From Gemmatimonadota bacterium (GTDB taxonomy: Bacteria > JAAXHH01): a stretch of 64,000 bases of DNA. Under the pieces are notes generated by a model. The model searched no databases. It had not been told where the DNA came from and saw only the letters and a program-made list of their open reading frames with translations. A program made the position numbers and the translations under genes. Where the stretch lies: positions 60,428-124,427 of the forward strand of contig VXTP01000033.1 in NCBI GenBank assembly GCA_009837395.1, written 5' to 3'. Shown here one piece after another: positions 1-8,227 of the stretch (positions are counted from its first letter, which is position 1; each line of letters starts with the position of its first letter).

Positions 1-1
1 G

Positions 2-232
2 GACCGCGACGACACCGTCCTGTTTTCCGAATCGAACAGCCGTTTTGTGGTGGAAGTGCCCGGTGGCCGGGAAGCCGAATTCGAAGCCCAAATGGAAGGA
101 AGCCCGTTCGGCCGCGTGGGGACCGTGTCCGGGGAGGAATGTTTACGCGTGCGCGGGCTGGGCGGCGATGAGATCGTTTCTACGGAATTGTCCATATTGA
201 AGGAAGCGTGGCAGCGGCCCCTGCGGTGGTGA
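2..232 (+). CDS. purL: Phosphoribosylformylglycinamidine synthase, C-terminal fragment
   Basis: The window opens inside this reading frame, so only the last 76 residues are visible. They contain 'LFSESNSRFVVEV', typical of the C-terminal AIRS-like domain of the FGAM synthase large subunit, which makes FGAM from FGAR, ATP and glutamine-derived ammonia in purine synthesis. The stop is followed 36 bp later by purQ, its glutamine amidotransferase partner, which supports the call. The rest of the protein lies upstream of the window. Confidence 0.85.
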   Translation, partial: DRDDTVLFSESNSRFVVEVPGGREAEFEAQMEGSPFGRVGTVSGEECLRVRGLGGDEIVSTELSILKEAWQRPLRW

Positions 233-268
233 CACCGCGCGGGGGGCCATATCGACCCTGGAGCATCC

Positions 269-1147
269 ATGTCCAAAGTCTCAGTCCTGATACTGCGCGC
301 CGCGGGGATCAACTGCGACGAGGAAACGGCCCACGCTTTCCGCCTCGCCGGCGCGGAGCGCGTGGATCCCGTCCACATCAATGCCTTTATCCAGGGGAGT
401 CGGCGCCTGTCCGAATACGACGTGCTGGTCCTGTCCGGTGGGTTTTCCTACGGCGACGATCTCTCCGGCGGCAAAGTGCTCGCCAACGAGATGCAGTGCA
501 AGCTGATGGAAGACGTGGAAACGTTCACCGGGGAAGGCAAACTCATCCTCGGCATCTGCAACGGATTCCAGGTGCTGGTCAAGATGGGGCTGCTGCCCCA
601 GACGGAACCGGGCGGCCGAAGGCAGGAAGCGACGGTGTTCTACAACGATTCCGGCAAGTTCGAATGCCGCTGGGTCTATCTGCGGAGAAACCCCGCAAGT
701 CCCTGCGTCTTCACCCGCGACATGCCGGAGACCATCTACATACCGGTCGCGAACGGGGAAGGCAAGGTCATGCTGGCATCGGAGGACGTGCAGGCGCGGC
801 TGGGGCCGGGCGGCCATATCGCGTTGCAGTACGTCAACCCGCCCTGGGTGGCCACCGGGGAGTCCGCCGAAGAGGCCGCCGGGGCGACCGCAGCTGCCGC
901 CCGAGAGGCCGCCGGTGCGGCCGCCGGGGACGTAACGGGGGAGACGGCCTATCCCTGGAGTCCCAACGGCTCGGTGGACGCCATCGCCGGGATCTGCGAC
1001 GCCACGGGGCGGATCTTCGGGCTCATGCCTCATCCGGAGCGTTACACCCACCCGACCCATCATCCCCGGTGGACCCGGGAGGGCTGCCGGGAACCGGACG
1101 GCCTGCATATCTTCCGGAATGCCGTGAACTATGTCCGCGGGGCCTAA
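269..1147 (+). CDS. purQ: FGAM synthase glutamine amidotransferase subunit PurQ
   Basis: Class I glutamine amidotransferase that hydrolyses glutamine and supplies ammonia to PurL. Visible motifs are the early 'GGFSYGDD' loop (about residue 57), the nucleophile cysteine in 'GICNGFQ' (about C97) and the His-Glu pair in 'MPHPERY' near residue 253. The ATG has a GGAG Shine-Dalgarno 5 nt upstream. At 292 aa it is longer than usual stand-alone PurQ proteins (about 225-260 aa). The excess includes an Ala/Glu/Gly-rich insertion at about residues 198-228, between the nucleophile region and the His-Glu region, which looks like a disordered linker. It follows purL directly, as expected for the small-PurL/PurQ system. 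Confidence 0.92.
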   Translation: MSKVSVLILRAAGINCDEETAHAFRLAGAERVDPVHINAFIQGSRRLSEYDVLVLSGGFSYGDDLSGGKVLANEMQCKLMEDVETFTGEGKLILGICNGFQVLVKMGLLPQTEPGGRRQEATVFYNDSGKFECRWVYLRRNPASPCVFTRDMPETIYIPVANGEGKVMLASEDVQARLGPGGHIALQYVNPPWVATGESAEEAAGATAAAAREAAGAAAGDVTGETAYPWSPNGSVDAIAGICDATGRIFGLMPHPERYTHPTHHPRWTREGCREPDGLHIFRNAVNYVRGA

Positions 1148-1173
1148 GTAGCTGCCGAAGGGAGCGCGATTAG

Positions 1174-1722
1174 ATGAGCTTCCCTCCGTTCACGCGAGCC
1201 ATCGAACGCCGCATGTACGTGATCGGGATCCTCCTGGTCCCCGTCGCGCTCTTCGTGCTGCTCAGCCTCGTCACCCACGCCGAAACCGACTACCCCAATT
1301 CGAGCCGGAGTCCGGTTGAAGTCACCAACCTGGGCGGCCTGCCCGGCGCCCTGGTATCCTACGGCGTGATGCTCGCCCTGGGATACGGGGGGTACGTCGT
1401 CCCCGTCTTCATTGGATTGCTGGCCTGGAACCGGATCCGGGGGCAGCATCCGGTGAGACTGCTCGTGCAAGCCGCCTGGCTGCTGGTCCTCGTAATAGCC
1501 GGGGTTTCCACGGGGAGCCTGATTCCGGTGCTTCCCGAGTCCCTCAGGTTCAGGATCGGCGGCGTGCTGGGGTTCTACCTTGGCGGGCAGATGGCGGGTG
1601 TGCTGGGCGTGGACCGATCACTGGTACTGGGCGGCGCCCTGTTTCTGGTTGTCCTGGTGGCCATGTTGTACTTTTGCCTGATCAGACGCCGCACACGCCG
1701 GCAGGTCGGATCCCACTCCTGA
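1174..1722 (+). CDS. Stand-alone FtsK-type 4TM membrane domain protein
   Basis: A 182-aa integral membrane protein with about four hydrophobic segments and a basic C-terminus ('RRRTRRQ'). The layout (N-terminal 'RRMYVIGILLV', a periplasmic loop with 'NLGGLPGALVSYG', then three further helices) resembles the N-terminal 4TM region of FtsK/SpoIIIE DNA translocases, the part that anchors FtsK at the septum. There is no linker or RecA-like motor: the frame stops and a protease gene follows. An AAGGGAG site lies 9 nt before the ATG. It could be a split FtsK whose motor is elsewhere, or a remnant. The family assignment rests on topology and short motifs only. Confidence 0.6.
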   Translation: MSFPPFTRAIERRMYVIGILLVPVALFVLLSLVTHAETDYPNSSRSPVEVTNLGGLPGALVSYGVMLALGYGGYVVPVFIGLLAWNRIRGQHPVRLLVQAAWLLVLVIAGVSTGSLIPVLPESLRFRIGGVLGFYLGGQMAGVLGVDRSLVLGGALFLVVLVAMLYFCLIRRRTRRQVGSHS

Positions 1723-1774
1723 ACCCAGCGTGGTCTACCCGTGGTCTCGACCGGATCAAACCGGAGTGCTGTCC

Positions 1775-3847
1775 ATGAAGCAATGTGCCGTTATTCTGTT
1801 CATACTCGCAGCAACCCCAGCGATCGTTGCGGATCCGCTTGACCAACGTGCCTTCGAGCCTGGCGCTGTTCCAGTGGCGACCAAAATAGCCGAAAGCCTT
1901 CAGGAGGCGCTTTCGGCCGGGTTGCCCGGTGACCGCACGAAAGTGTGGGTCTACCTGGCGGATAAGGGGGACCCCAGCGGTACAGGATACGCCCTGGCCG
2001 TGGCTGCGGCGGAAGACCGATTGACCCCTCGCGCACAGCGCAGACTCGCGATGAGAGGGAACGGTCCTGCGGGATGGGAGGACATCCCGATCCACACACC
2101 TTATGTTAACCGGATCGCGGAGTCGGGCGTACTGATCCACTATATGTCCCGCTGGCACAACGCGGTAAGCGTATCGGGCGATCCGAAGTTGATTCAAAGC
2201 CTTGCAGAACTGCCCTTCGTCCTGAGGATAGAAGCGGTCGACCGCCTGCGACGTCCGCCCCCTGTCACACCACGCCGGCACGCGCCGCCGGAGACAACAC
2301 CGAGTCATCGTCGGACCCGAGCCAACCGGTTCGATTACGGACCGTCTTTCGTCCAATCGAACCAGTTGCAGGTACCTGAGCTGCACGATATCGGCTTGTC
2401 GGGCCAGGGCGTGTTGGTGGCGTTGTTCGACACTGGATTCAGCCTGGATCACGCTGCCTTCGACAGCCTACGAAGCAGGGTGGAGGCACAGCACGATTTC
2501 GTGGAGGATCACTTGGGGATGGCCGGATTCCCTTACGATGTGCATGGCACGCAGGTGCTCTCGGTAATTGGTGGGTTCGCGCCGGGCAAACTGGTCGGGC
2601 CGGCCTTCGGCGCCCGTTACCTCCTCGCGAGTACGGAGGCCGTTACCTTCGAGAACGAGATTGAGGAGGACTGGTGGATCGCCGCGCTCGAGTGGGCCGA
2701 CAGCCTCGGCGTGGACGTAGTCTGTAGCTCTCTCGGCTACATCGACTGGTATGCCTATGAAGACATGGACGGCAAATCCGCCATGATTTCCCGGGCGGCC
2801 TCCATGGCGGCGGACCGCGGCATCGTAGTAGTGAGCGCCATGGGAAACTTGGGCGGCCAGCCATACGAGAAGATGAGCGCTCCCTCTGACTCGGAGAAGG
2901 TGATATCCGTTGGCGCTGTCGACGCCTCAGGTAACCGGTGGGCGTCTTCGTCTATTGGACCTACATACGACGGACGTATAAAGCCGGACGTGATGGCCAT
3001 GGGCCAAGGTGTCTACACGGTGCAGCCGTTTTCCGGCCAGTCCTATACTCACAACAACGGCACATCTTTTTCCACGCCCCTGGTGGCCGGGGTCGCCGCG
3101 CTACTGCTGGAAGCCTACCCCCACTGGACCCCTGAAAAGGTGCAAAGGGTACTCCGCCAGACGGCCAGCCAGGCCGCCTCCCCGGATACCCTGAACGGGT
3201 ACGGCATCGTCCAGGCGGCCGACGCCCTGATGACCGAGTCGCGAGGAACCGTGAGGTCATTCACCGCCGAAAGCGGACCAAGCGGCGTGTTCCTCTCCTG
3301 GACTGCAGGATTGGAAATCAACCTGCTTGCCTACCGAATCGAACGAAGGGACTACCCCGTCGGACGCTATGACTCGTTGGCCACTGTGCCTGTGACCAGG
3401 GTCATGCACGATGGCCCCGCTATGAAAGCTTATTCCTATAGCGACACGGCCGTACAACCGGGCAACGCATATGAATACCGATTGCAGCCCGTAGGCCGCG
3501 AGGAGTTCACGTTGACGGCAGAACACGTCACGGTGCGCATCGATCACACGTCCGGCCCGTCCGACGGACTGGTAGCGATCCTCTATCCGAACGCGCCGAA
3601 TCCATTCTCCGGTAGCACGGACATTCGTTTCGAACTGACGGAAACTACTCCGGTAACCTTGATGATCTACAATCTGTTAGGAAGGCGGGTGCGGGTCCTG
3701 GCGGACCGGATGTATGGACCTGGTCGTTACGCCCTGACCTGGAATGGACGGGACGGCGACGGCCGGGCCGTGCCCAGCGGCGTGTATCTGTACCGCATGA
3801 CCGCCGGCGGGATCGAGCAGAATGGCAAGATGCTGCTGCTGCGTTAG
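1775..3847 (+). CDS. Secreted subtilisin-like (S8) serine protease with T9SS-type C-terminal domain
   Basis: About 690 aa. The ORF track begins at 1730, but the ATG at 1775 starts a clean signal peptide ('MKQCAVILFILAATPAIVA') behind a GGAG site, so I chose it. The S8 catalytic triad is visible: Asp in 'VALFDTGFSLDH', His in 'DVHGTQVLSV' and Ser in 'NNGTSFSTPLVAGVAAL'. After the protease comes a fibronectin-like region, then a C-terminal FlgD/type IX sorting domain beginning 'YPNAPNPFSGS' and ending with the usual 'SGVYLYRMTAG' pattern. It is probably exported by Sec, then secreted or surface-anchored by a type IX system. No T9SS machinery is in this window. The 3' end, including the stop codon, is tandemly duplicated. 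Confidence 0.85.
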   Translation: MKQCAVILFILAATPAIVADPLDQRAFEPGAVPVATKIAESLQEALSAGLPGDRTKVWVYLADKGDPSGTGYALAVAAAEDRLTPRAQRRLAMRGNGPAGWEDIPIHTPYVNRIAESGVLIHYMSRWHNAVSVSGDPKLIQSLAELPFVLRIEAVDRLRRPPPVTPRRHAPPETTPSHRRTRANRFDYGPSFVQSNQLQVPELHDIGLSGQGVLVALFDTGFSLDHAAFDSLRSRVEAQHDFVEDHLGMAGFPYDVHGTQVLSVIGGFAPGKLVGPAFGARYLLASTEAVTFENEIEEDWWIAALEWADSLGVDVVCSSLGYIDWYAYEDMDGKSAMISRAASMAADRGIVVVSAMGNLGGQPYEKMSAPSDSEKVISVGAVDASGNRWASSSIGPTYDGRIKPDVMAMGQGVYTVQPFSGQSYTHNNGTSFSTPLVAGVAALLLEAYPHWTPEKVQRVLRQTASQAASPDTLNGYGIVQAADALMTESRGTVRSFTAESGPSGVFLSWTAGLEINLLAYRIERRDYPVGRYDSLATVPVTRVMHDGPAMKAYSYSDTAVQPGNAYEYRLQPVGREEFTLTAEHVTVRIDHTSGPSDGLVAILYPNAPNPFSGSTDIRFELTETTPVTLMIYNLLGRRVRVLADRMYGPGRYALTWNGRDGDGRAVPSGVYLYRMTAGGIEQNGKMLLLR

Positions 3848-3879
3848 GGTCGGCGCGCTGCTGCGTTAGAGTCGGCGCG
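3836..3879 (+). repeat. 22-bp tandem duplication across the protease stop codon
   Basis: Two adjacent 22-bp copies of a unit starting 'ctgctgcgttag' differ at one base. The first copy contains the real TAG stop of the S8 protease; the second lies just downstream. The period is not a multiple of three, so it could only persist outside the frame. One of several stop-spanning duplications in this window. Confidence 0.85.
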
Positions 3880-3929
3880 CAGCCGGGTCGCGACACGCGG
3901 TTTCAGCCCGGCGTGTTTCGATAAAGAGG

Positions 3930-3958
3930 TTGACATCCAGGCGGGTTCAGGTTTATAT
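3930..3958 (+). promoter_or_regulatory. Sigma70-like promoter for erpA
   Basis: TTGACA (3930-3935), 17-nt spacer, TTATAT (3953-3958; the overlapping TATATA gives an 18-nt spacer). It lies about 100 nt upstream of the erpA start in the 213-bp gap after the protease, the only clear promoter in that gap. Confidence 0.55.
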
Positions 3959-4060
3959 AGCCTTAGCAACAAACGGTACATGTTTCCGGTCGTGCAAGAC
4001 GGATACTAGTCAGCGCAAAAAAGCTACTTACGCCATTCATTCGCAAGGGGGTTGGACATC

Positions 4061-4384
4061 ATGGTCACCGTGACCGACGTTGCCGCCGACAAGATCAAAA
4101 CCATGATCGAGGATCAGGAGAACCCGGATCTCGGACTGCGCGTCATGATCTCCGGCGGGGGATGTTCCGGTTTTCAGTACAAGCTTGCTTTCGACAAGAA
4201 CGCGACCGACAACGACCAGATCATCGAGCAGAACGGCATCAAGGTTTTCGTCGACAACAAGAGCGCTATCTACCTGATGGGTGCGGAACTGGACTATGTG
4301 GAAGGGCTGATGGGCGCCGGGTTCAAGGTCAGCAATCCCAATGCCAAGGGCACCTGCGGCTGCGGCGAGTCGTTTTACGTATAG
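4061..4384 (+). CDS. erpA: Iron-sulfur cluster insertion protein, A-type carrier (ErpA/IscA)
   Basis: Small HesB/IscA-family carrier that hands [2Fe-2S]/[4Fe-4S] clusters to apo-enzymes. The three cluster-binding cysteines are present: one in 'GGGCSGF' (about C35) and two in the C-terminal 'TCGCGESF'. I start at ATG 4061 rather than the track's TTG at 4052, because the AAGGGG ribosome site ends one base before the TTG but about 10 nt before the ATG, giving 107 aa, the normal family length. It heads a same-strand run with mrp, a JAMM protease and an XdhC-like gene, consistent with metallo-cofactor maturation. ErpA versus IscA cannot be settled by eye. Confidence 0.88.
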   Translation: MVTVTDVAADKIKTMIEDQENPDLGLRVMISGGGCSGFQYKLAFDKNATDNDQIIEQNGIKVFVDNKSAIYLMGAELDYVEGLMGAGFKVSNPNAKGTCGCGESFYV

Positions 4385-4465
4385 GTCCGACAGGCGCGGG
4401 AACGGAACCGCGCATCCCAGGCGGACCGGACAGCCCAGGCAGTCCGTAAACGCGGATCGAGCACT

Positions 4466-5290
4466 TTGGCTGCGGAAACCGAAAACCCCCGTGTGTCTCT
4501 GACCGGTATCCGCCGCGTCATCGCCGTGGCCAGCGGCAAGGGCGGCGTGGGCAAATCGACGGTAAGCGTCAACCTGTCCCTCGCTCTCGCGGATGCGGGC
4601 CATGCGGTCGGCCTGCTCGACGCGGATATTTACGGCCCGAACGTGCCCCAGATGATGGGCGTATCCGGGTCCCTCGAGAAAGATCCTTCCGGCAGTATCC
4701 AACCCATTGTCAAGCATGGTGTCCGGCTGGTCTCCGTCGGTTTCGTCGCGGGACCGTCCGACGCGGTGATCTACCGGGGTCCCCTGGTCGGCAAGATGGT
4801 GAAGAGTTTCCTCGGCAACGTTTCCTGGGGGGAACTGGACTACCTGGTGGTCGATCTTCCGCCCGGCACCGGCGACGCGTCGCTGACCCTGGCCCAGTCG
4901 GTCGAGCTCACCGGGGCCGTCATCGTCACGACCCCCCAGCAGGTCGCTCTGTCGGACGTGCGCAAGGCGATCACCATGTTCCAGCGGTTGCGGGTCCCCG
5001 TGCTGGGCATTGTCGAGAACATGAGTTACTTCCTCAACGCCGCGACGGGTGAACGGACCCACATCTTCGGCCGGGGCGGCGGTGCTGCGTTGAGCGATGA
5101 ACTGGGCCTGCCTTTCCTGGGTGAAATTCCCCTTTCGCCGGCCGTCTGCGCGGGAGGAGATGCCGGAGAACCGATCTTCCTCGAGCCCGCTAACGCCGTC
5201 GAAACGGCGGCCTTCAAGGGTATCCGAGCGGCCGTGGAGGCCGAGATCGAGAACCAGCCGGAGCCATTGCCCGGTCCGGTCCGGACCTGA
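4466..5290 (+). CDS. mrp: Mrp/NBP35-family iron-sulfur carrier ATPase
   Basis: Deviant-Walker ParA/MinD-type ATPase used as an Fe-S cluster carrier. The P-loop 'SGKGGVGKST' is at about residue 23, followed by 'LLDADIYGPNVPQMMG', the hallmark of Mrp, and 'VVDLPPGTGDASLTL' (switch II). It starts at a TTG and lacks the long N-terminal DUF59 domain, so it is the short Mrp/ApbC form (274 aa). I do not see the C-terminal CxxC pair typical of many Mrp proteins ('VENMSYF' is followed by no cysteine motif), so the cluster-binding mode is uncertain. Its stop overlaps the next start (TGATG), implying translational coupling. Confidence 0.85.
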   Translation: MAAETENPRVSLTGIRRVIAVASGKGGVGKSTVSVNLSLALADAGHAVGLLDADIYGPNVPQMMGVSGSLEKDPSGSIQPIVKHGVRLVSVGFVAGPSDAVIYRGPLVGKMVKSFLGNVSWGELDYLVVDLPPGTGDASLTLAQSVELTGAVIVTTPQQVALSDVRKAITMFQRLRVPVLGIVENMSYFLNAATGERTHIFGRGGGAALSDELGLPFLGEIPLSPAVCAGGDAGEPIFLEPANAVETAAFKGIRAAVEAEIENQPEPLPGPVRT

Positions 5291-5814
5291 TGCCGCGGCT
5301 TCCCCGGACAGTCTACGAAGACATGGCGGCCCATGCCGTGGCGGAGTATCCAAGGGAGTGCTGCGGGTTCCTGACCGGTACAGACGATCCGTACGATCCG
5401 GCCAACCTGGCTAACCCGGCTAACCCGGTCAACTCGGTGGACCCCGTAGACCCGGAGTCCTGGCGGGTGCACCGGTGCAGGAACATCCAGGACGAGTTGC
5501 ACGCGAAAGACCCGGCGGAACATCCCCGGGACGCCCGGACCGCCTACGCGTTCAGCCGGGCGGACATGGAGCGGCTGTTCTTTGGGGAGTTCGACCCTCC
5601 GGGCGCGCGGGTCCAGGGATTCTATCATTCCCATCCGGACGCGCCGGCGTACTTCTCGGAGAAGGACCGGATGGATGCCCTGACCGGCTGGCTGGACCCG
5701 GAACCCGGCTACCTGGTCCTTTCCGTCACGGAGGACGCCGTAAGCGATATCAAGATGTTCCGGTGGGTGGACGATGAGACGGGATTCGAGGAACTGCCGG
5801 TGGAACTGGTCTGA
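5290..5814 (+). CDS. JAMM/MPN+ metalloprotease (Mec-like)
   Basis: A 174-aa JAB1/MPN/Mov34 protein. The zinc-site signature is complete: Glu in 'YPRECCGF' (about E23) and 'HSHPDAPAYFSEKD' (HxHPx6-7SxxD) near residue 112. Bacterial members cleave after the C-terminal Gly-Gly of ThiS/MoaD-like sulfur carriers. It is coupled to mrp by a TGATG overlap and sits next to erpA and an XdhC-like gene, which fits sulfur or cofactor delivery. Oddity: between the first strand and helix there is a low-complexity insertion (Asp-Pro/Asn-Pro repeats, about residues 34-56) encoded by 9-nt units near 5390-5455, probably a disordered loop. No ThiS/MoaD substrate is in the window. Confidence 0.82.
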   Translation: MPRLPRTVYEDMAAHAVAEYPRECCGFLTGTDDPYDPANLANPANPVNSVDPVDPESWRVHRCRNIQDELHAKDPAEHPRDARTAYAFSRADMERLFFGEFDPPGARVQGFYHSHPDAPAYFSEKDRMDALTGWLDPEPGYLVLSVTEDAVSDIKMFRWVDDETGFEELPVELV

Positions 5815-5835
5815 TGCGGTAGCGGAGAAAGACGC

Positions 5836-6936
5836 ATGAAAGAGGTTTTCGACGAGGTTGTAAACGTCCTGTCGCGGGGTGAAAAGGCGGCACTTTCCAC
5901 CATCGTGTCGAGTAAGGGCTCGCTGCCGATGAGCAAGAAGGCGAAAATGCTCGTCAAGGGGGACGGTTCGTTCACCGGCACGGTGGGCGGCGGTTGCCTG
6001 GAAGCCGACGTCTGGGCCGAAGCCCGTGAAGTCATGGACCGGTCCGCTCCCAGGCTGCAGCACTTCATCCTGACCGAGAAGCATGCCGGCGACGAGGGAC
6101 TGAACTGCGGCGGCAACGTGGAGATCTTCACGGAACCGATCCGGACGGGCCCCATGCAGGAGATCTTCGAGGCGATCCGCGGGCTTCACGACGCGCGGGG
6201 CATCGGACTCCTGGCCACGCTGGTGTCGAGCCGGGCCGGAACGGAAGCCGGCAAGATGCTGCTCACCGATACCGGCGAGACCGTCGGCACGCTCGGAGAC
6301 CCCGCCCTGGACGACCGGATCCGGCTGGATTCGGACCTGGAAATCACCGAGAACCTGTTGCGGGTGGTCACGCTGGAGCACGAAGGCGTGGAGACCCGGA
6401 TCTTCCTGGAGTCCATCTGGCCGGCGCCGCAGCTGTTCCTTTTCGGCGGCGGCCACGTCGCCAGGGCCATTGCCCGGATCGCCGATACCGTCGGGTTCCG
6501 CATCATCGTGGTGGACGACCGGCCGGCCTTCGCGAACCATGAGCGGTTTCCCGAGGCCGACGAGGTAGTCGTGGACGCCTTCGACGAGGTCGTGGGCAAG
6601 CTGCCCATCGACGGCTCGTCCTACCTGGTCGCGGTGACCCGCGGACACCAGTGGGACCAGCCCGTCATCGAGCAGGCGGTTTGGACCGACGCCGCCTATA
6701 TCGGCATGATCGGCAGCCGGCGCAAGATTGCCCTGATGTGGAAGAACCTGGAAGAGAAAGGCGTGCCCCGGCACCTGCTCGAGCAGGTACACGCGCCCAT
6801 CGGCAAGGAGATCGGCGCCGATACCCCCGAAGAGATCGCCGTCAGTATCATGGCCGAGTTGGTCGAATTCCGGCGGTCCGGCGGAAAGCCGGCCCACCTG
6901 GTTTCCACGGTGAAGGACGCGGCCGGTACGCGCTGA
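5836..6936 (+). CDS. XdhC/CoxI family molybdenum-enzyme maturation protein
   Basis: A 366-aa protein with both XdhC domains: the N-terminal XdhC_CoxI region ('STIVSSKGSLPMSKKAKMLV', 'GTVGGGCLEADV', 'GLNCGGNVEIF') and a C-terminal Rossmann-like domain from about residue 200 ('LFGGGHVARAIARIAD'). XdhC-type proteins bind molybdenum cofactor, help sulfurate it and insert it into xanthine-dehydrogenase-like enzymes. RBS GGAG is 9 nt upstream. It follows the JAMM gene by 21 bp, so probably shares the erpA transcript. No molybdo-hydroxylase is visible here, so its client is encoded elsewhere. Confidence 0.88.
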   Translation: MKEVFDEVVNVLSRGEKAALSTIVSSKGSLPMSKKAKMLVKGDGSFTGTVGGGCLEADVWAEAREVMDRSAPRLQHFILTEKHAGDEGLNCGGNVEIFTEPIRTGPMQEIFEAIRGLHDARGIGLLATLVSSRAGTEAGKMLLTDTGETVGTLGDPALDDRIRLDSDLEITENLLRVVTLEHEGVETRIFLESIWPAPQLFLFGGGHVARAIARIADTVGFRIIVVDDRPAFANHERFPEADEVVVDAFDEVVGKLPIDGSSYLVAVTRGHQWDQPVIEQAVWTDAAYIGMIGSRRKIALMWKNLEEKGVPRHLLEQVHAPIGKEIGADTPEEIAVSIMAELVEFRRSGGKPAHLVSTVKDAAGTR

Positions 6937-6979
6937 CATACGCACCGCGCGCTGGTCGGCGGGCACCGCTCCGCGCTAG

Positions 6980-8212
6980 CTAAGCTTCCCCCAGCTCGTC
7001 GCGATGTTCCCCGATCTTCGCGACCGCCCGAACGATGTCATCCATGTCGTCCCGGTCCCCCAGCAGCACATTCTGCGTGAACCAGACCGCCTCCGAACGG
7101 CAGGCCTGTTCCGTTACCGGCAGATTCTTCGTGCCATAGTCAACGGCGGACAGCGCCGGGCTTTGGTAAATGCCGTAATTCCGTTCCGTGAAAACCGGTT
7201 GTTTGTACAGAGGGATGGAGTAGCCCGGACTGGCGGGGATCCCCTCGGCGCGCAGGGCCTCGATGAACCGTGTTTTCGGGACACCGCCGAAGGATGCTTC
7301 GTTGTACCTGAACATGTAGATGTGCCGCGCGTGGCGGTCGGCCTTCGCGGGCCTGGCCACCGGGACGATGCCCGGAACCGCCCCGAGGCGTTCGGTCAGG
7401 TACTCGCCGTTCGCGTGACGCTGGTCGGCCTGGGCCTCCAGGTGATCCATCTGGACCAGGAGCAGGGCGCCCTGTACCTCGGTCATCCGGTTGTTGCCGG
7501 CCACGCGGAAGTGGTTGTATCGGGGTCCCTGCTCGGCGTGCCCGCAGTCGGCGAGGGACCGCGCCGCAGCCGCCAGGCCGTCGTCGTTGGTGAGCATTAT
7601 GCCCCCTTCGCCGGCGGTAAGGTTCTTGGAGGACTGGAAGCTGAAGGCGCCAATCGAACCGATGGCGCCCACGCCCCGGCCTCCCCACCGCGCGCCGTGG
7701 GCCTGTGCCGCGTCCTCGATCACCGCCAGGCCATGGCGACCGGCGATTTCATTGATCCGGTCCATGTCCGCGGGCAGGCCCGCGAAATGCACCGCCACGA
7801 CGGCCCGGGTCCGCGGTGTGACGGCTTCCTCGACCCGGTCGGGGTCCAGGTTGTAGGTAAGGGGATCGATGTCGACGAACACGGGCACGGCGTTCGACAT
7901 CACGACCGAACTGGCCGATGCGATGAAGGTGTAGGCCGGCAAGATGACCTCGTCACCGGGTTCGATGCCGATGGCCTGCAGCGCGAGGCAGAGGGCCGTG
8001 GTGCCGTTGCTGACGGCAATGCCGTGGGCGGCGTGCTGGAAGGATGCGAAGCGATGTTCGAGACTGCGCACCTTCTCGCCCTGGATGCTTCCCCACAGGC
8101 CGGAGCGCACGGTTTCACCGGCGGCCCGGGCGCTCGCGTCCAGGTTCATGGGCCAGAACGGAAAAGGTTCGGTCCGTACCGGCGCCGCGCCGTTTATCGC
8201 CAATCGGGGCAT
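6980..8212 (-). CDS. DegT/DnrJ/EryC1/StrS-family PLP aminotransferase
   Basis: A 410-aa fold-type I PLP enzyme of the sugar-aminotransferase family. Visible are 'SNGTTALCLALQAIGI' (cofactor phosphate region), 'VIEDAAQAHGARW' with the PLP-pyridine aspartate, and 'FSFQSSKNLTAGEGG' with the Schiff-base lysine near residue 191. Such enzymes aminate nucleotide-linked keto-sugars, or act as GlcDH-inositol/AHBA-type enzymes; the substrate cannot be fixed here. A GGGAGA site precedes the ATG. It starts 15 bp after ftsY ends, so it is probably co-transcribed, but no sugar-nucleotide cluster surrounds it. Confidence 0.85.
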   Translation of the reverse strand: MPRLAINGAAPVRTEPFPFWPMNLDASARAAGETVRSGLWGSIQGEKVRSLEHRFASFQHAAHGIAVSNGTTALCLALQAIGIEPGDEVILPAYTFIASASSVVMSNAVPVFVDIDPLTYNLDPDRVEEAVTPRTRAVVAVHFAGLPADMDRINEIAGRHGLAVIEDAAQAHGARWGGRGVGAIGSIGAFSFQSSKNLTAGEGGIMLTNDDGLAAAARSLADCGHAEQGPRYNHFRVAGNNRMTEVQGALLLVQMDHLEAQADQRHANGEYLTERLGAVPGIVPVARPAKADRHARHIYMFRYNEASFGGVPKTRFIEALRAEGIPASPGYSIPLYKQPVFTERNYGIYQSPALSAVDYGTKNLPVTEQACRSEAVWFTQNVLLGDRDDMDDIVRAVAKIGEHRDELGEA

Positions 8213-8227
8213 GGCATTCTCCCGTAA

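Noticed and set aside
3848-4060. tRNA or other RNA gene in the gap before erpA
   Set aside because: No cloverleaf or conserved RNA motif; the gap is explained by the stop duplication and a promoter.
5026-6966. 646-aa minus-strand ORF over mrp-JAMM-xdhC
   Set aside because: Spans three well-supported plus-strand genes with coupled starts.
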